Shown: positions 16,466-25,685 of the stretch, one piece after another
How the letters are laid out: each line of letters begins with the position of its first letter
How positions within the stretch are numbered: position 1 is the stretch's first letter
Translations under genes and position numbers: made by a program
DNA from: Deltaproteobacteria bacterium
Lineage (GTDB): Bacteria; Myxococcota_A; UBA9042
Reading direction: 5' to 3'
Assembly (NCBI GenBank): GCA_020632665.1
Contig: JACKFC010000010.1
Span: 1 to 64,000, forward strand
Length of the DNA stretch: 64,000 bases
The notes under the pieces: generated by a model
Databases searched by the model: none
What the model saw: only the letters and a program-made list of their open reading frames with translations
Told to the model about the DNA's origin: nothing

Positions 16466-19400
16466 CTACGGGCAACACGCGGCCTTGTCCTTGCAGCAAT
16501 CGCCGTATTGCGCGCACGTCGAATCGCAGAAACAGCCCGATGGGGCCTTGCCGCCGCAATGGCCGTTGCACGTCGCGCTGCCATCGAGCCCGCAGATCGA
16601 TGCCGCGCAGCATGCGTTTCGGTTGGCACAGCAATCGCCGTACTTCTCGCACGCCTTGTCGCAGAAGCAGCCGCCGACACCGGAGCCGCCGCATTTGCCG
16701 TAGCAGCCGACGTTGGGCACACAGCTGCTGCCGCAGCTGGGGATATCGGTGTAGACGCATTTGTTGTTGATGCAGGCGTCGGAGGTACAGGCGTTGTTGT
16801 CGTTGCACTGCGAGCTGCCTTGGCAGCAGCCGGCGATCTTCTCGAACGTACAATAGCCCTGCGCGCACGAGTTGGTGGTGCACGGGTCGCCGTCGTCACA
16901 TTGCACCGAAGCGCTGCAGCAGTCCGATTTCACGGGATTCTGGCATTTGCCGTTGATGCATTGGTCCTCGGTGCAGTTGCTGCCGTCGCTGCAATCTCCG
17001 TTCGTCTTGCAGCAGTCGCCGATGTTGGCGTGGAAGCAGAAGTGATTGGAGCAGGTGTCGACGGTGCACCACAGCCCGTCGTCGCATTCGGTGTGGAGGT
17101 TGCAGCAGCCAGCCTTGGGGATGTGCAGGCATTGGTTGAAGGAGCAATCGTCGGTGGTGCAGACGCTGCCGTCGTCGCAATCGGCGTATTTGGTGCAGCA
17201 GTTCTGCTTGTCGGTGTGGACGCAGTTGCCGTTGCTGCATTGGTCCGTCGTGCAGGCGTCGCCGTCGTCGCAGTCGGCGGGGCCGGTGCAGCAGGCCTGT
17301 GTCGGGGTATGGACGCAGCTGCCGTTGCTGCAGGCGTCGACCGTACACGCCTTGCCGTCGTCGCATGCGCTATCAGTGATGCAACAACCGAAGATTGCTG
17401 TGTTCTTGCAGGAGAATGCGACGCAGCTGTCTTGCGTGCACGGGTTGCCGTCGCTGCAGGCGCCGTCTCCTTCGCAGCACCCCGGCTGGGCGGCGTGCTT
17501 GCAGACCCCGGTCGTGACGTCGCAGGTGTCGATTGTGCAGGGCTTGCCGTCGCCGCAGGCCGCGTCGTCCTTGCAGCAGGCGCTGGTCGGTGTGTAGGTG
17601 CAGATGCCCGTCGTGGTGTCGCAGCTGTCCGTCGTGCAGGCGATCCCGTCGTCGCAGGCCTGCGCGGTCCCTGCGCAGACGCCGAGCGCGCTGCACGAAT
17701 CGGCTTTGGTGCAGGCGTTGCCGTCGTCGCACGCCGTGCCGACCGAGGGTGCGGCCTTGCAGCTCGCGCTCGCGGCGTCGCAGCTGTCGACCGTGCATGC
17801 GTCGCCGTCGTCACAGGTCGCCGAAGCATAGGATTTGCCGTCGGCGGCGCACGTCTTCAGGGCGTTGCCGTCGCAGACCTTGGATCCGGGTACGCAGAGC
17901 CCGGCGACACACGCTCCTGCTTCGCAGTACGTGCCGCTCTTGCACGTCTCCGGGGTCGACCACGCCGTCCCGTCGGCGGCGCAGGTGCGCAACGCGTTGC
18001 CGACGCAGGACTTGCTGCCGGGGGCGCAGATGATGTTGACGCAGCTGCCGTCCTTGCACTTGGTCTGCGCGCCGCAGGTGGCGGTCGACCAACCCGAGCC
18101 GTCGGCCTTGCACGTCTGCAGCGCGTCGTCCTTGCAGACCTTGGCGCCGGGGGTACAGATCTTCGTTGCGCAATCGCCGGCCTGGCAGAACTTGCCGCTG
18201 GTCTCGCAGTCTTCGCCCTTGCTCCAGGCGAGGCCGTCCGCTGCGCAGAACTCCGCTTGCGCGCCGGTGCAGCGCTTCGCTCCCGGGGTGCAGACCGCAG
18301 GCACGCACCCGCCCTTGGCGCAGACCTGACCGCTCGGGCAGGGCGCTTCGCTCCAGGCGAGCCCATCGGCGGCACAGGTGCCCAGGCTCGTGACGCTCTT
18401 GCACGACGTCTCGCCGGCGACGCAGATCGACGACTTGCAGCTCCCGGCGTCGCAGACCTGGCCGCTGGGGCACGCCTTCAGGTCGTCGATCGCGGTTCCG
18501 CTGGCCGAACAGACGCCGAGTTTGCCGCCAGAACAGGCCCCCTTGCCGGCCTCGCAGATCACGGCCGCACAGGCCGGACCCGTCGCGCCGACGACGCAGA
18601 CCGAGCCGGCCGCGCACGGCTTGCTGGCGACCGAGAGCGCGTCGGCGTTGCAGGTATCGACCGCGTCCTTGCTGGCGTTGCACGCGATCGATCCGGGGCT
18701 GCAGAGCGGGTCGAAGCACGCACCCAGGCTGCAGACCTGCTTGGTGTCGGCGCAGGCGACTTGGCTACCGTAGCCGGAGCCGCTCGCGTTGCAGGCCGAG
18801 GCCTTGCCGTCGACGCAGCTCACGGTTTCGGGCGCGCAGACTTCGGCGACACATGCGCCGCTGTCACAGACCTGCCCCGTCGGGCAAGGCGTGGTCGTCA
18901 GCGCGCTGCCGTCGTCGGCGCACGTCGCCAGCTTGCCCGCGACGCACGCGGCCGAGCCGGGCTTGCACGGCAGCGCGACGCACGTGCCCGCCACGCAGCC
19001 GTACGCGGGCGCGGCTCCCACTTTGGTCGCGCAATTCTCACCGCCGGAGAGGATCGCCGTCCCCAGCGCATTGCAGCTGGTGGCGACCCCTTCGACGCAG
19101 AGCGCCGCGCCCTTCTCGCAGATCACCGGCACGCACGACGCGACATCGTCGATGGTGTCGCACGCTGCGGCGGCGTCGCCGACGGGCGGGCACGCTGCCG
19201 CCTCGAAGCCTTGGCCATCTGCAGCACAGACGGCGATCTCCGCGCCGGCGCACTCGACCGCCCCCGGCGTGCAGACGTGTGGCTTGCACGTCCCCGCGAC
19301 GCAGCCTTCGCCCGCCGGGCACGCGCCTTGGTCGGTCCATTGCACGCCGAGCGCGTCGCAGACTTCGACCTTGCCGTCCTGGCAGCGCTTGCTTGCTGGC

Positions 19401-20155
19401 TCGCAGATCTCGGCAAGGCAGTTGCCGTCGACGCAGAGCTCGTCCTTGCCACAGGCCGTGACCGTGAAGCCGCTGCGGTCGCTGTTGCAATGGGCGCGCT
19501 GCTTCATGTCGATGCAGGAGTGGTACCCCGCCGGGCAGACCGGCGTGGCGCAGCTGCCGTCGATACACGCCGTGCCGTTGCCGCAGTCGCCCGAGGTGAC
19601 ACAATCCGCACAGACGCCGCGGGTCTTGTCGCAGACACGGCCGGCACATTGTTTCGAGCTCTCGCATGCAGCCGGCGGTTTGCGGCAGACCTGGGCGACG
19701 CAGACCAGCCCCGACGCACAATCTGCATCCGAGGCACAATCGACGCAGCGGAACAGGGTCGCCGAGCAGATGGCGTTGACGGCGGCACACTCCTTGTCCG
19801 ATCGGCAGAAGTCCGAGGTGATGCAGCTGCCCTGGTTGCAGCGCAATCCCGGCGCACAATCGGTAGCCAGCAAGCAGGCAACACATTGGCCCGAAGCGAT
19901 CTCGCAATGCGGCGTCGCGCCGCTGCACGCTTTGCCGCACGGCGTGGTCGAGACCTCTGGCTGCACGCTGACGTCGACGACCACCTCTGCGGCTCCGGCG
20001 CCATCGTCGGTGGCGACATCGGTGTCGGCGACCACGTCCTCACCTGCGTTCGTGGCGGCGTCGGCGCCACCGCTGCCACCCGCGCAGGCGGCGAGGCTCA
20101 TCATGAGGGCGGTGCAGAGTAGGGCGCGCATTGTGCGGCGGAGTGAGAATCGCAT
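16466..20155 (-). CDS. Giant Cys-repeat lipoprotein with two SMB-like domains
   Basis: The ~1229-residue protein has a lipoprotein signal (RRTMRALL...LAAC). The first ~750 residues are ~40-50-residue units of the type C.PG...C.G....C.ADG..W....C..G..C..G.C. About ten CDDG..CT.D.C units then follow, and the protein ends with two somatomedin-B-like modules with C.CD..C..YGDCC. It has no catalytic motif I can recognise. It is probably an extended, disulfide-rich surface stalk or adhesin. ATG 20155 is chosen for GGAGG 4 nt upstream; the longer open frame is rejected. It shares both repeat types with the convergent metalloprotease, so the two may have arisen by duplication or work on the same surface. 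Confidence 0.8.
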   Translation of the reverse strand: MRFSLRRTMRALLCTALMMSLAACAGGSGGADAATNAGEDVVADTDVATDDGAGAAEVVVDVSVQPEVSTTPCGKACSGATPHCEIASGQCVACLLATDCAPGLRCNQGSCITSDFCRSDKECAAVNAICSATLFRCVDCASDADCASGLVCVAQVCRKPPAACESSKQCAGRVCDKTRGVCADCVTSGDCGNGTACIDGSCATPVCPAGYHSCIDMKQRAHCNSDRSGFTVTACGKDELCVDGNCLAEICEPASKRCQDGKVEVCDALGVQWTDQGACPAGEGCVAGTCKPHVCTPGAVECAGAEIAVCAADGQGFEAAACPPVGDAAAACDTIDDVASCVPVICEKGAALCVEGVATSCNALGTAILSGGENCATKVGAAPAYGCVAGTCVALPCKPGSAACVAGKLATCADDGSALTTTPCPTGQVCDSGACVAEVCAPETVSCVDGKASACNASGSGYGSQVACADTKQVCSLGACFDPLCSPGSIACNASKDAVDTCNADALSVASKPCAAGSVCVVGATGPACAAVICEAGKGACSGGKLGVCSASGTAIDDLKACPSGQVCDAGSCKSSICVAGETSCKSVTSLGTCAADGLAWSEAPCPSGQVCAKGGCVPAVCTPGAKRCTGAQAEFCAADGLAWSKGEDCETSGKFCQAGDCATKICTPGAKVCKDDALQTCKADGSGWSTATCGAQTKCKDGSCVNIICAPGSKSCVGNALRTCAADGTAWSTPETCKSGTYCEAGACVAGLCVPGSKVCDGNALKTCAADGKSYASATCDDGDACTVDSCDAASASCKAAPSVGTACDDGNACTKADSCSALGVCAGTAQACDDGIACTTDSCDTTTGICTYTPTSACCKDDAACGDGKPCTIDTCDVTTGVCKHAAQPGCCEGDGACSDGNPCTQDSCVAFSCKNTAIFGCCITDSACDDGKACTVDACSNGSCVHTPTQACCTGPADCDDGDACTTDQCSNGNCVHTDKQNCCTKYADCDDGSVCTTDDCSFNQCLHIPKAGCCNLHTECDDGLWCTVDTCSNHFCFHANIGDCCKTNGDCSDGSNCTEDQCINGKCQNPVKSDCCSASVQCDDGDPCTTNSCAQGYCTFEKIAGCCQGSSQCNDNNACTSDACINNKCVYTDIPSCGSSCVPNVGCYGKCGGSGVGGCFCDKACEKYGDCCANRNACCAASICGLDGSATCNGHCGGKAPSGCFCDSTCAQYGDCCKDKAACCP

Positions 20156-20327
20156 TGTACCTCCGTGCCGGAGGCGGCTGATGGTCGCCGCGCTGGATCG
20201 GCGCGGCGCAACGACCATCGATCGGTTCCGACCCCCCGATTCTATGGCCTTGCAGACGCCTTCCGCAACGAAGATTCGCACGCAAGTGTTCCCCTGCAGT
20301 CGTCCTCGCTGCGCCACGCGAGGATCG

Positions 20328-22139
20328 CTACGCCGCAGCGCCGCCGACCAGCACCTGCTCGATGACCGCGCCGATCTCTGCGGCCAGCCGACGGATCGGC
20401 ACATCCGCCCGATGCTCCGGGTAGAAATTGCGCACATGCTGGGTGCCCGGACCCAGCCCCAAGCCGATCAGGCGGACGTCGGCCTCGGGGCGGCGGAGCT
20501 GCGCGACCGCGCGGTGCAGGTCCTCGTCGCCGCTGCGACGACCGGCCGGGACGCCGTCCGAGACGGCGATGACGACCCGCTCGCTCGCCGAGCGGGCCTG
20601 CACCTTCGCGGCGAATTCGAGCAGGCAGGGGCCGTCGTCGTTGTAGCTGGCCTGGTTGTGCCCGCCCGGCCGGTTGCCGCTCGCCTCGCGTGGCATCGAG
20701 GCGATGCGCGCCTGCACCGTCGCGTCGAGGCGCTCGTGGAAGCCGACGAATGGGATCAGCACGTCCTGAAAGCCGTCGATGGCGTAGTCCACGCCGAGGC
20801 GCTCGAGGGTCTCGGCGAGCAGTACGGTGCCGAGCAGCGCGTTGCGCGCAGGCGAGCCCGACATCGAGCCCGAGAGGTCGACCAGCAGCCCGATGGCGAT
20901 CTCGCGTCGATCCGGGATCGTCGGGCGCATCCAGAGCTCGTTCCAGCGCCGCGGGTCGGCCTCGTAGGTCATCACCCGGCGCAGGTCGAGCCGATGCCCG
21001 GAGGGATAGCCGGCGCGCGCGCCGAGGCGTCGCCGCGGCCGCAAGATCGACTCCAGGTGGCGGACCAGCGCGTCGATTTGGCCGGCGACCTGCCGCCGCG
21101 CCCGCTCGTAGGGCAGCTCCGATTCGGGGAGACGCAGCCGCGGGTGCAGCGAGCCGGGCTCGTGGCCGCGGCCTCGACCGGGCGTCCCGACCGCAGTCGC
21201 GCCCTCGGTCAGCGGCCGATGCGTACGCCCCTGTGCGGCCGCGCCGAGCAGCGCGTCGGCCAGGGCGCGGGCGTCGTCGCCGGCCGACTCCGAACCGGGG
21301 CCGAAGAAGTTGCCGAAGCCCGGCATCGCGCCGCCGCCCCCGGCGAGGTGCCGCCGCGCCGCCGCGGCCGCCTCGGGGTGGCGCTGCAGGTAGCGCGCGA
21401 TCCGCTCGCGGTCGCGGAGGTAGAGCTCGGCGACGACGGGCAAGATCTCCGCCTCGGCGATCTGCAGCGCCTCCCAGGCCGAGAGGCGCACGGCTTGCTC
21501 ACGCAGCTCCGGCGGCCAAATCGCGCCGCGGTAGCGCGGGTGCACCTCCTGCACGTAGCGGGTCGCCGTGCCGCCGGGGTCGGGCACGCCGAGGTTGGGC
21601 TGCGGCGCGCAGTCGCGGTAGCGCCGGCGGGCGTCGCGTGTCTGCTCCAACGCCTCGGCCGCCCCCTGCGGCAGAGGCTCGTGGATCGGCACGAAGTCGC
21701 GCTCGCCCTCGGCCGCCGCGCCGAAGACGAAGGCGAAGAACGCCGATTGGATCGCCGGCCGGACGTGCGCCTCGCCACGGCCCGCAATCAGCCAAGCCCG
21801 CGCCCCCGGGAAGCGACGCCCCATCCAATGCTCGACGCGCGGGTCCTCGATCCCGTTGAGCACCGCCATCGCCGCGCTCAGGTTGGGGAACGCGACCGGC
21901 AGCGCGAGGTAGCGGCTGATCAAGACGTGGCCGACCTCGTGCGCGACGATGCCGGCGCAATACGCCGCGCCGCGCGCCGCGATATCCTCCGCGCTGACCC
22001 GCAGCACCCGGCGGCTCGGATCCCAAGCCCAGCCCTCGCCGACCTCGATCGCGATCCCGGCGTCTTGCCCCAAGCCGCTCGCGATCGCCGCCAGCTCGGC
22101 CGGCAACGACGCCGTCTCAGAACGGGATGTCGTCATCAT
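20328..22139 (-). CDS. VWA-domain protein of an AAA+/VWA system
   Basis: The 603-residue protein has two recognisable parts. The N-terminal ~200 residues contain AHEVGHVL (HEVGH at 67-71), a peptidase-like HExxH motif. The C-terminal ~200 residues form a von Willebrand A domain with the MIDAS motif DLSGSMSG starting at D421 and the later AVSDG. MoxR-type AAA+ ATPases pair with VWA proteins for complex assembly or metal insertion (as in CobN-S-T-like and Nor/CbbQO systems). The start ATGATG at 22139 overlaps the acidic tail of the AAA+ gene, so it is translationally coupled. The long Thr-rich upstream extension is only the shadow of the neighbour's Asp tail. Confidence 0.8.
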   Translation of the reverse strand: MMTTSRSETASLPAELAAIASGLGQDAGIAIEVGEGWAWDPSRRVLRVSAEDIAARGAAYCAGIVAHEVGHVLISRYLALPVAFPNLSAAMAVLNGIEDPRVEHWMGRRFPGARAWLIAGRGEAHVRPAIQSAFFAFVFGAAAEGERDFVPIHEPLPQGAAEALEQTRDARRRYRDCAPQPNLGVPDPGGTATRYVQEVHPRYRGAIWPPELREQAVRLSAWEALQIAEAEILPVVAELYLRDRERIARYLQRHPEAAAAARRHLAGGGGAMPGFGNFFGPGSESAGDDARALADALLGAAAQGRTHRPLTEGATAVGTPGRGRGHEPGSLHPRLRLPESELPYERARRQVAGQIDALVRHLESILRPRRRLGARAGYPSGHRLDLRRVMTYEADPRRWNELWMRPTIPDRREIAIGLLVDLSGSMSGSPARNALLGTVLLAETLERLGVDYAIDGFQDVLIPFVGFHERLDATVQARIASMPREASGNRPGGHNQASYNDDGPCLLEFAAKVQARSASERVVIAVSDGVPAGRRSGDEDLHRAVAQLRRPEADVRLIGLGLGPGTQHVRNFYPEHRADVPIRRLAAEIGAVIEQVLVGGAAA

Positions 22140-24903
22140 CGTCGTCGTCGTCGTCGAGGTCGTCGTCGTCGAGGTCGTCGTCGTCATCGCCGTCGAGGTC
22201 GTCGTCCTCGCCGGTCGGCACCGCCGCGTCGAGCGCTTCCGGGTCCCAGACGCCCGGACCGATGCCGGCCGCGTCGAGCAGCCGCACGACCAGCGCCTGG
22301 TCCTGACCCGGGTGCACGCGGGCGACGAAATAGCGCAGCAGCGCGCGCCGCAACGAGCGCACGCTGCCGTCGCCGACGCCGGCGTGCAGCGCCAGGTATT
22401 CCATCAACGCGAGCAGGCCGCGGCGGGTAAAGACGTAGCGCTCCTTGCGTCGGTTGCCGAGCGCCGATTCGCGCGAATTCGCGGCATGCTCGACCCCGGC
22501 CTGGAAGCGCGCCAGCGCCCGCAGGAAGGCGTCGATGCCGTCGAGCTCGGCGAGGCCCCCGAGCGGCGCGGCGACGGTCTCGCCTTCGTAGGCGCGGCCG
22601 AGGACGCGGACCGCCGGCTGCTCGCCGAAAACCAACAAGCGCAGCATCGCGAGGTAATCCGCTTCGCCCGGCGGGCGGACGTAGCGGTAGCCGCGCCAGC
22701 GGTCGCGGTAGGCCGGCGAGAGGGCGGAGCGGCCGGCGTATTCGGCTGGGTTCATCGTCGCGAAGATGCGGAAATGCGGGGCGATGGGCGCCTCGCGGCC
22801 GCCGATGACCTCGCCACGGTGCTCGGTCAGCACCAGGGTCGGGTAGCGCTCCAAGGCCGGGTTGAGGCGCTCGAGGATCTGCGGCTCGGCGAGGTTCAGT
22901 TCGTCGAGCACGATCCACCAGCCGCGGCGCATCGCCTGCACCACCTGGCCGTCCTGCCAGCGCCAGGGGTGGCTCGGCTCGCCCTCGGCCGGCGCGTCGT
23001 CGCGCGGCACGAAGCGGCCGACCAGCTCGCCGGTATCGGTCTGTCCGTTGAGGTTCAGCCGGACCACCGGCTGGCCGAGCAGATGCGCGAGGTAGAGGAT
23101 GATCGAGGTCTTGGAGACGCTCGTCTCGCCTTCGAGCAGGCAGGGCTCGCCGAGCGCGACCGATTCGGCGACGTGGGCCAGCGTTTCGGCGGTGCCGCCG
23201 TCGAGGCAATAGCCGGCGAAGAGCGCCGCGTCGGGCACCAGGGCGGCCTCGTCCGGGCGCAGGTCTTGCCGCCGCGGCAGGCGCAGCTCGGCGACCCGCA
23301 GGTGGTCGGCGTCGAGGCCGAGCAGCCCGGTCTCGACGGCGTCTTCGTCGACCTCGGCGAGCCAGGCCTGCAGGTCGAGCGTGACGTCGGCGTCGTCATC
23401 TTGGCTGCCGCCTTGGCCTGTGCCGCTGCCGTCGATGCGGATCCAGATGTCGTGGTCGTCGTCGGACCACGCCTTGTTCAGCGTCAGGCGGCGGCCGGTG
23501 TGGCTCTGCACCATGTCGCGCACGACGGCGACCAGCGCGGGGGGCGCGCCGCCGTATTGGATCTCTGGGTCGTCGACCTCTTCGGTCTCGGTCTCGAAGC
23601 TCTGCCACGGGATCGCCCGCAGGGCGTGCTGCAGCCCTTCGAACGACGACGGATCGCTGCAGCGCAGCGAGAGGCGCCAGCGCTCTGCCGCTGCGTGGAT
23701 CCGCTCCTCGCGGGTCTTGCCGTCGGCCGAGGGCAGCTCGACGACGATGGTGTCGTCGGCCACCGCGCCGGTCTCGACCACGGGCGCGGTCGGCAGCAGC
23801 GCGTCGAGCTCGGCCGTGAGCACGCCGGCGATCTCTTCGGCGGAGTCGGCGGCGTCTTCGCCCGAGCGGACGCGGGCGTCGATCAGCCCGGTCGCGCCGG
23901 TCTCGACCCGCACCTCTTCGAAGCCCGCCGCGCCGAGCGCGGTCGCGATCCGCGCGCCGGTCGCCGGATCGTCGGTTCGCAGCTCCACGTCCCAGCGGCT
24001 GCGCTCGCTGCCGGCCCAGGGCCGCAGTCGCCCCTCGCGCATCGCCCGGCTCGGCAGCTCGATCCGCGCGTCGGTGAGCCGGCCACGCGCTTCGGTCGTG
24101 CGCAGCGGGAAGCGCGCCGGGTCGGCGCCGAGGCGGCCGAGGTGCAGCTCCAGCAGGCTGACCAGGGCGTCGCGGGTCTCCGAATCGGCCTCGAAGCCGC
24201 CGACCTCGACGCTGAAGCGGGCCCGGCCGGCGGTCGGCAGCAGGGCGGTCGTGACGCGGGTGAAGCCGCGGCCGCGCAGCAGCTCGCCGAGGGCTTCGGC
24301 GTCGGCGACGTCGTCGGTGGCGATCTCTACGCCGAGCCGCTCGCGCAGCGGCAGGCCGACGGTGGCCGGGTCGCGGAGGTAGAGCCAGATATCGTTGTCC
24401 GAATCGCTCCAGGCCTTGACCTCACGCAGCCCGCGGATGCCCAGCGCGCCGAGGCCGAGCCGGACGATCTGCCGCGCAAACGGCGTCGCGCCACCGTAGC
24501 GCAGCTCGTCGGTCGAGACCTCCTCGATATCGGTGTCGTCGATCCGCAGCCCCAGCTCGCGCAGCGACCCGCCGATACGCTCGGCGAAGCCGCTGTGGTC
24601 GGTGTGGATATCGACGTCCCAATGGCCGAGGTCCCGGCTGTCGCCGAGGCTCAGCACCGCGTCGATTGTGGCGTCTCCCGTGGTATCGCCCGGGATCTCG
24701 GCGAGCGGCTTGATCGAGGGCGAGAGCGGCTCGATCGCCCCGAGCAGCCCCGTCACCGTCTCGAGCGGCAGGTCGCGGCGGTAGGCCAGCTCGAAGAGCT
24801 TGCTGTCGGCCAGGCGCAGCGACGCCTCGTGCCCCGCCGCGCGCAAATGCTCGCACACCAACTCACCGACCGAGCGCAGCCCGGTCTCGACCCGAAGATG
24901 CAT
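22117..24903 (-). CDS. AAA+ ATPase (MoxR/midasin-like) with acidic tail
   Basis: The 928-residue protein has a repetitive N-terminal ~570 residues in which a module appears at least twice, with the marks (L/I)RYGGA or IQYGGA followed by KAWSD.D.DIW. An AAA+ core follows: Walker A variant GETSVSKTS (592-600, Ser in place of the usual Gly before Lys), Walker B WIVLDELNLAE and sensor IFATMNPAEYAGR. The protein ends with a nearly pure Asp tail. The core resembles dynein/midasin/MoxR-type ATPases that remodel complexes together with VWA partners; the VWA gene follows immediately. ATG 24903 is 2 bp after the ferritin-like stop. Confidence 0.8.
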   Translation of the reverse strand: MHLRVETGLRSVGELVCEHLRAAGHEASLRLADSKLFELAYRRDLPLETVTGLLGAIEPLSPSIKPLAEIPGDTTGDATIDAVLSLGDSRDLGHWDVDIHTDHSGFAERIGGSLRELGLRIDDTDIEEVSTDELRYGGATPFARQIVRLGLGALGIRGLREVKAWSDSDNDIWLYLRDPATVGLPLRERLGVEIATDDVADAEALGELLRGRGFTRVTTALLPTAGRARFSVEVGGFEADSETRDALVSLLELHLGRLGADPARFPLRTTEARGRLTDARIELPSRAMREGRLRPWAGSERSRWDVELRTDDPATGARIATALGAAGFEEVRVETGATGLIDARVRSGEDAADSAEEIAGVLTAELDALLPTAPVVETGAVADDTIVVELPSADGKTREERIHAAAERWRLSLRCSDPSSFEGLQHALRAIPWQSFETETEEVDDPEIQYGGAPPALVAVVRDMVQSHTGRRLTLNKAWSDDDHDIWIRIDGSGTGQGGSQDDDADVTLDLQAWLAEVDEDAVETGLLGLDADHLRVAELRLPRRQDLRPDEAALVPDAALFAGYCLDGGTAETLAHVAESVALGEPCLLEGETSVSKTSIILYLAHLLGQPVVRLNLNGQTDTGELVGRFVPRDDAPAEGEPSHPWRWQDGQVVQAMRRGWWIVLDELNLAEPQILERLNPALERYPTLVLTEHRGEVIGGREAPIAPHFRIFATMNPAEYAGRSALSPAYRDRWRGYRYVRPPGEADYLAMLRLLVFGEQPAVRVLGRAYEGETVAAPLGGLAELDGIDAFLRALARFQAGVEHAANSRESALGNRRKERYVFTRRGLLALMEYLALHAGVGDGSVRSLRRALLRYFVARVHPGQDQALVVRLLDAAGIGPGVWDPEALDAAVPTGEDDDLDGDDDDDLDDDDLDDDDDDDDDIPF

Positions 24904-24905
24904 AC

Positions 24906-25685
24906 CTAGGCTCCTTGTGCGCGGGACCAGGCCGCGGCGCCGGGCAAGCCGAGCTGCTCCAGCCGCGGCACGATGACGTCCTGCACCGTGGCGAAGAAGA
25001 GCGAGCGCGCCTCGCTCGGATCACAGACGCCGACCGCGACGGCGGCCTCGGTCGGCGCCGGGCCCTCCGGCAGGTGCGCCAGCTCGTGCGCGACCAGGTG
25101 GCGGAAGGCGACGACCAGCCAGTCTTCCATCCGGCCGCGCGCCGCGTCGTCGAGCAGCGGCAGCAGCACGGCCACCAGCTCCCAGCCGAGCCGGGCGTGC
25201 TGCACCTCGTCGGCGAGGATGGTGCCGAGCGTCTTCTGCAGCGCGTCGGGGCCGGCGCGCAGCCGCTCGGCGCCGATCAGCGCCACCGCCACCGTCTCCG
25301 AGAGGCAGCTCACCGAGAGCAGGTTGCGCAGCAGAGCCTCGACCGGGCCGGCGTCCTCGTGCCGCGGCACCTCCGGCAGCGCGGCGATCTCGGCCTCGGC
25401 GTCACCACCGAGCGCTGCGACCACCGCGGCGCATTGCCGGCCGTGGCGCAGCTCGTCGGCGATGGCGTCGGCGATCTGCGGCAAGAACGGCGTCGCCTCG
25501 GGCACCAAGAGCGCCTGCGGCAGCAGCGCCGCGAAGACCCGCGACGAGATCGTCTCGTTCACCATCCGCCCACGCCAGGTCGCGATCGCCGCCTCGCGCT
25601 CGGTCGCGGTCAGCGGCGGCAAGGTCCCGAGCGCCTTCGCGCCTTCGGCCGCCGCGTCGCGCAGATCCAAGCGGAACGCGCCCAT
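24906..25685 (-). CDS. Ferritin-like diiron protein B
   Basis: The 259-residue protein has the motifs VNETISSRVFA, ADELRHGRQ, LSETVAVALIGAERL and LADEVQHARLGWE, which give the four-helix Glu/His ligand set of ferritin-like diiron proteins. It has no signal peptide. ATG 25685 shares one base with the lipoprotein stop (TGATG). It matches protein A (9780-10559) in length and gene context, and the ferritin half of 56808-58235 in motif order. Being directly followed by an AAA+/VWA pair, it may be the client of that machinery, for example for metal loading; this is inference. Confidence 0.75.
   Translation of the reverse strand: MGAFRLDLRDAAAEGAKALGTLPPLTATEREAAIATWRGRMVNETISSRVFAALLPQALLVPEATPFLPQIADAIADELRHGRQCAAVVAALGGDAEAEIAALPEVPRHEDAGPVEALLRNLLSVSCLSETVAVALIGAERLRAGPDALQKTLGTILADEVQHARLGWELVAVLLPLLDDAARGRMEDWLVVAFRHLVAHELAHLPEGPAPTEAAVAVGVCDPSEARSLFFATVQDVIVPRLEQLGLPGAAAWSRAQGA

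Noticed and set aside
20328..24903. AAA+/VWA genes considered as a cobalt or magnesium chelatase
   Set aside because: There is no large chelatase subunit, the N-terminal half of the AAA+ protein is unlike ChlI/BchI or CobS, and the neighbours are ferritin-like and lipoprotein genes.
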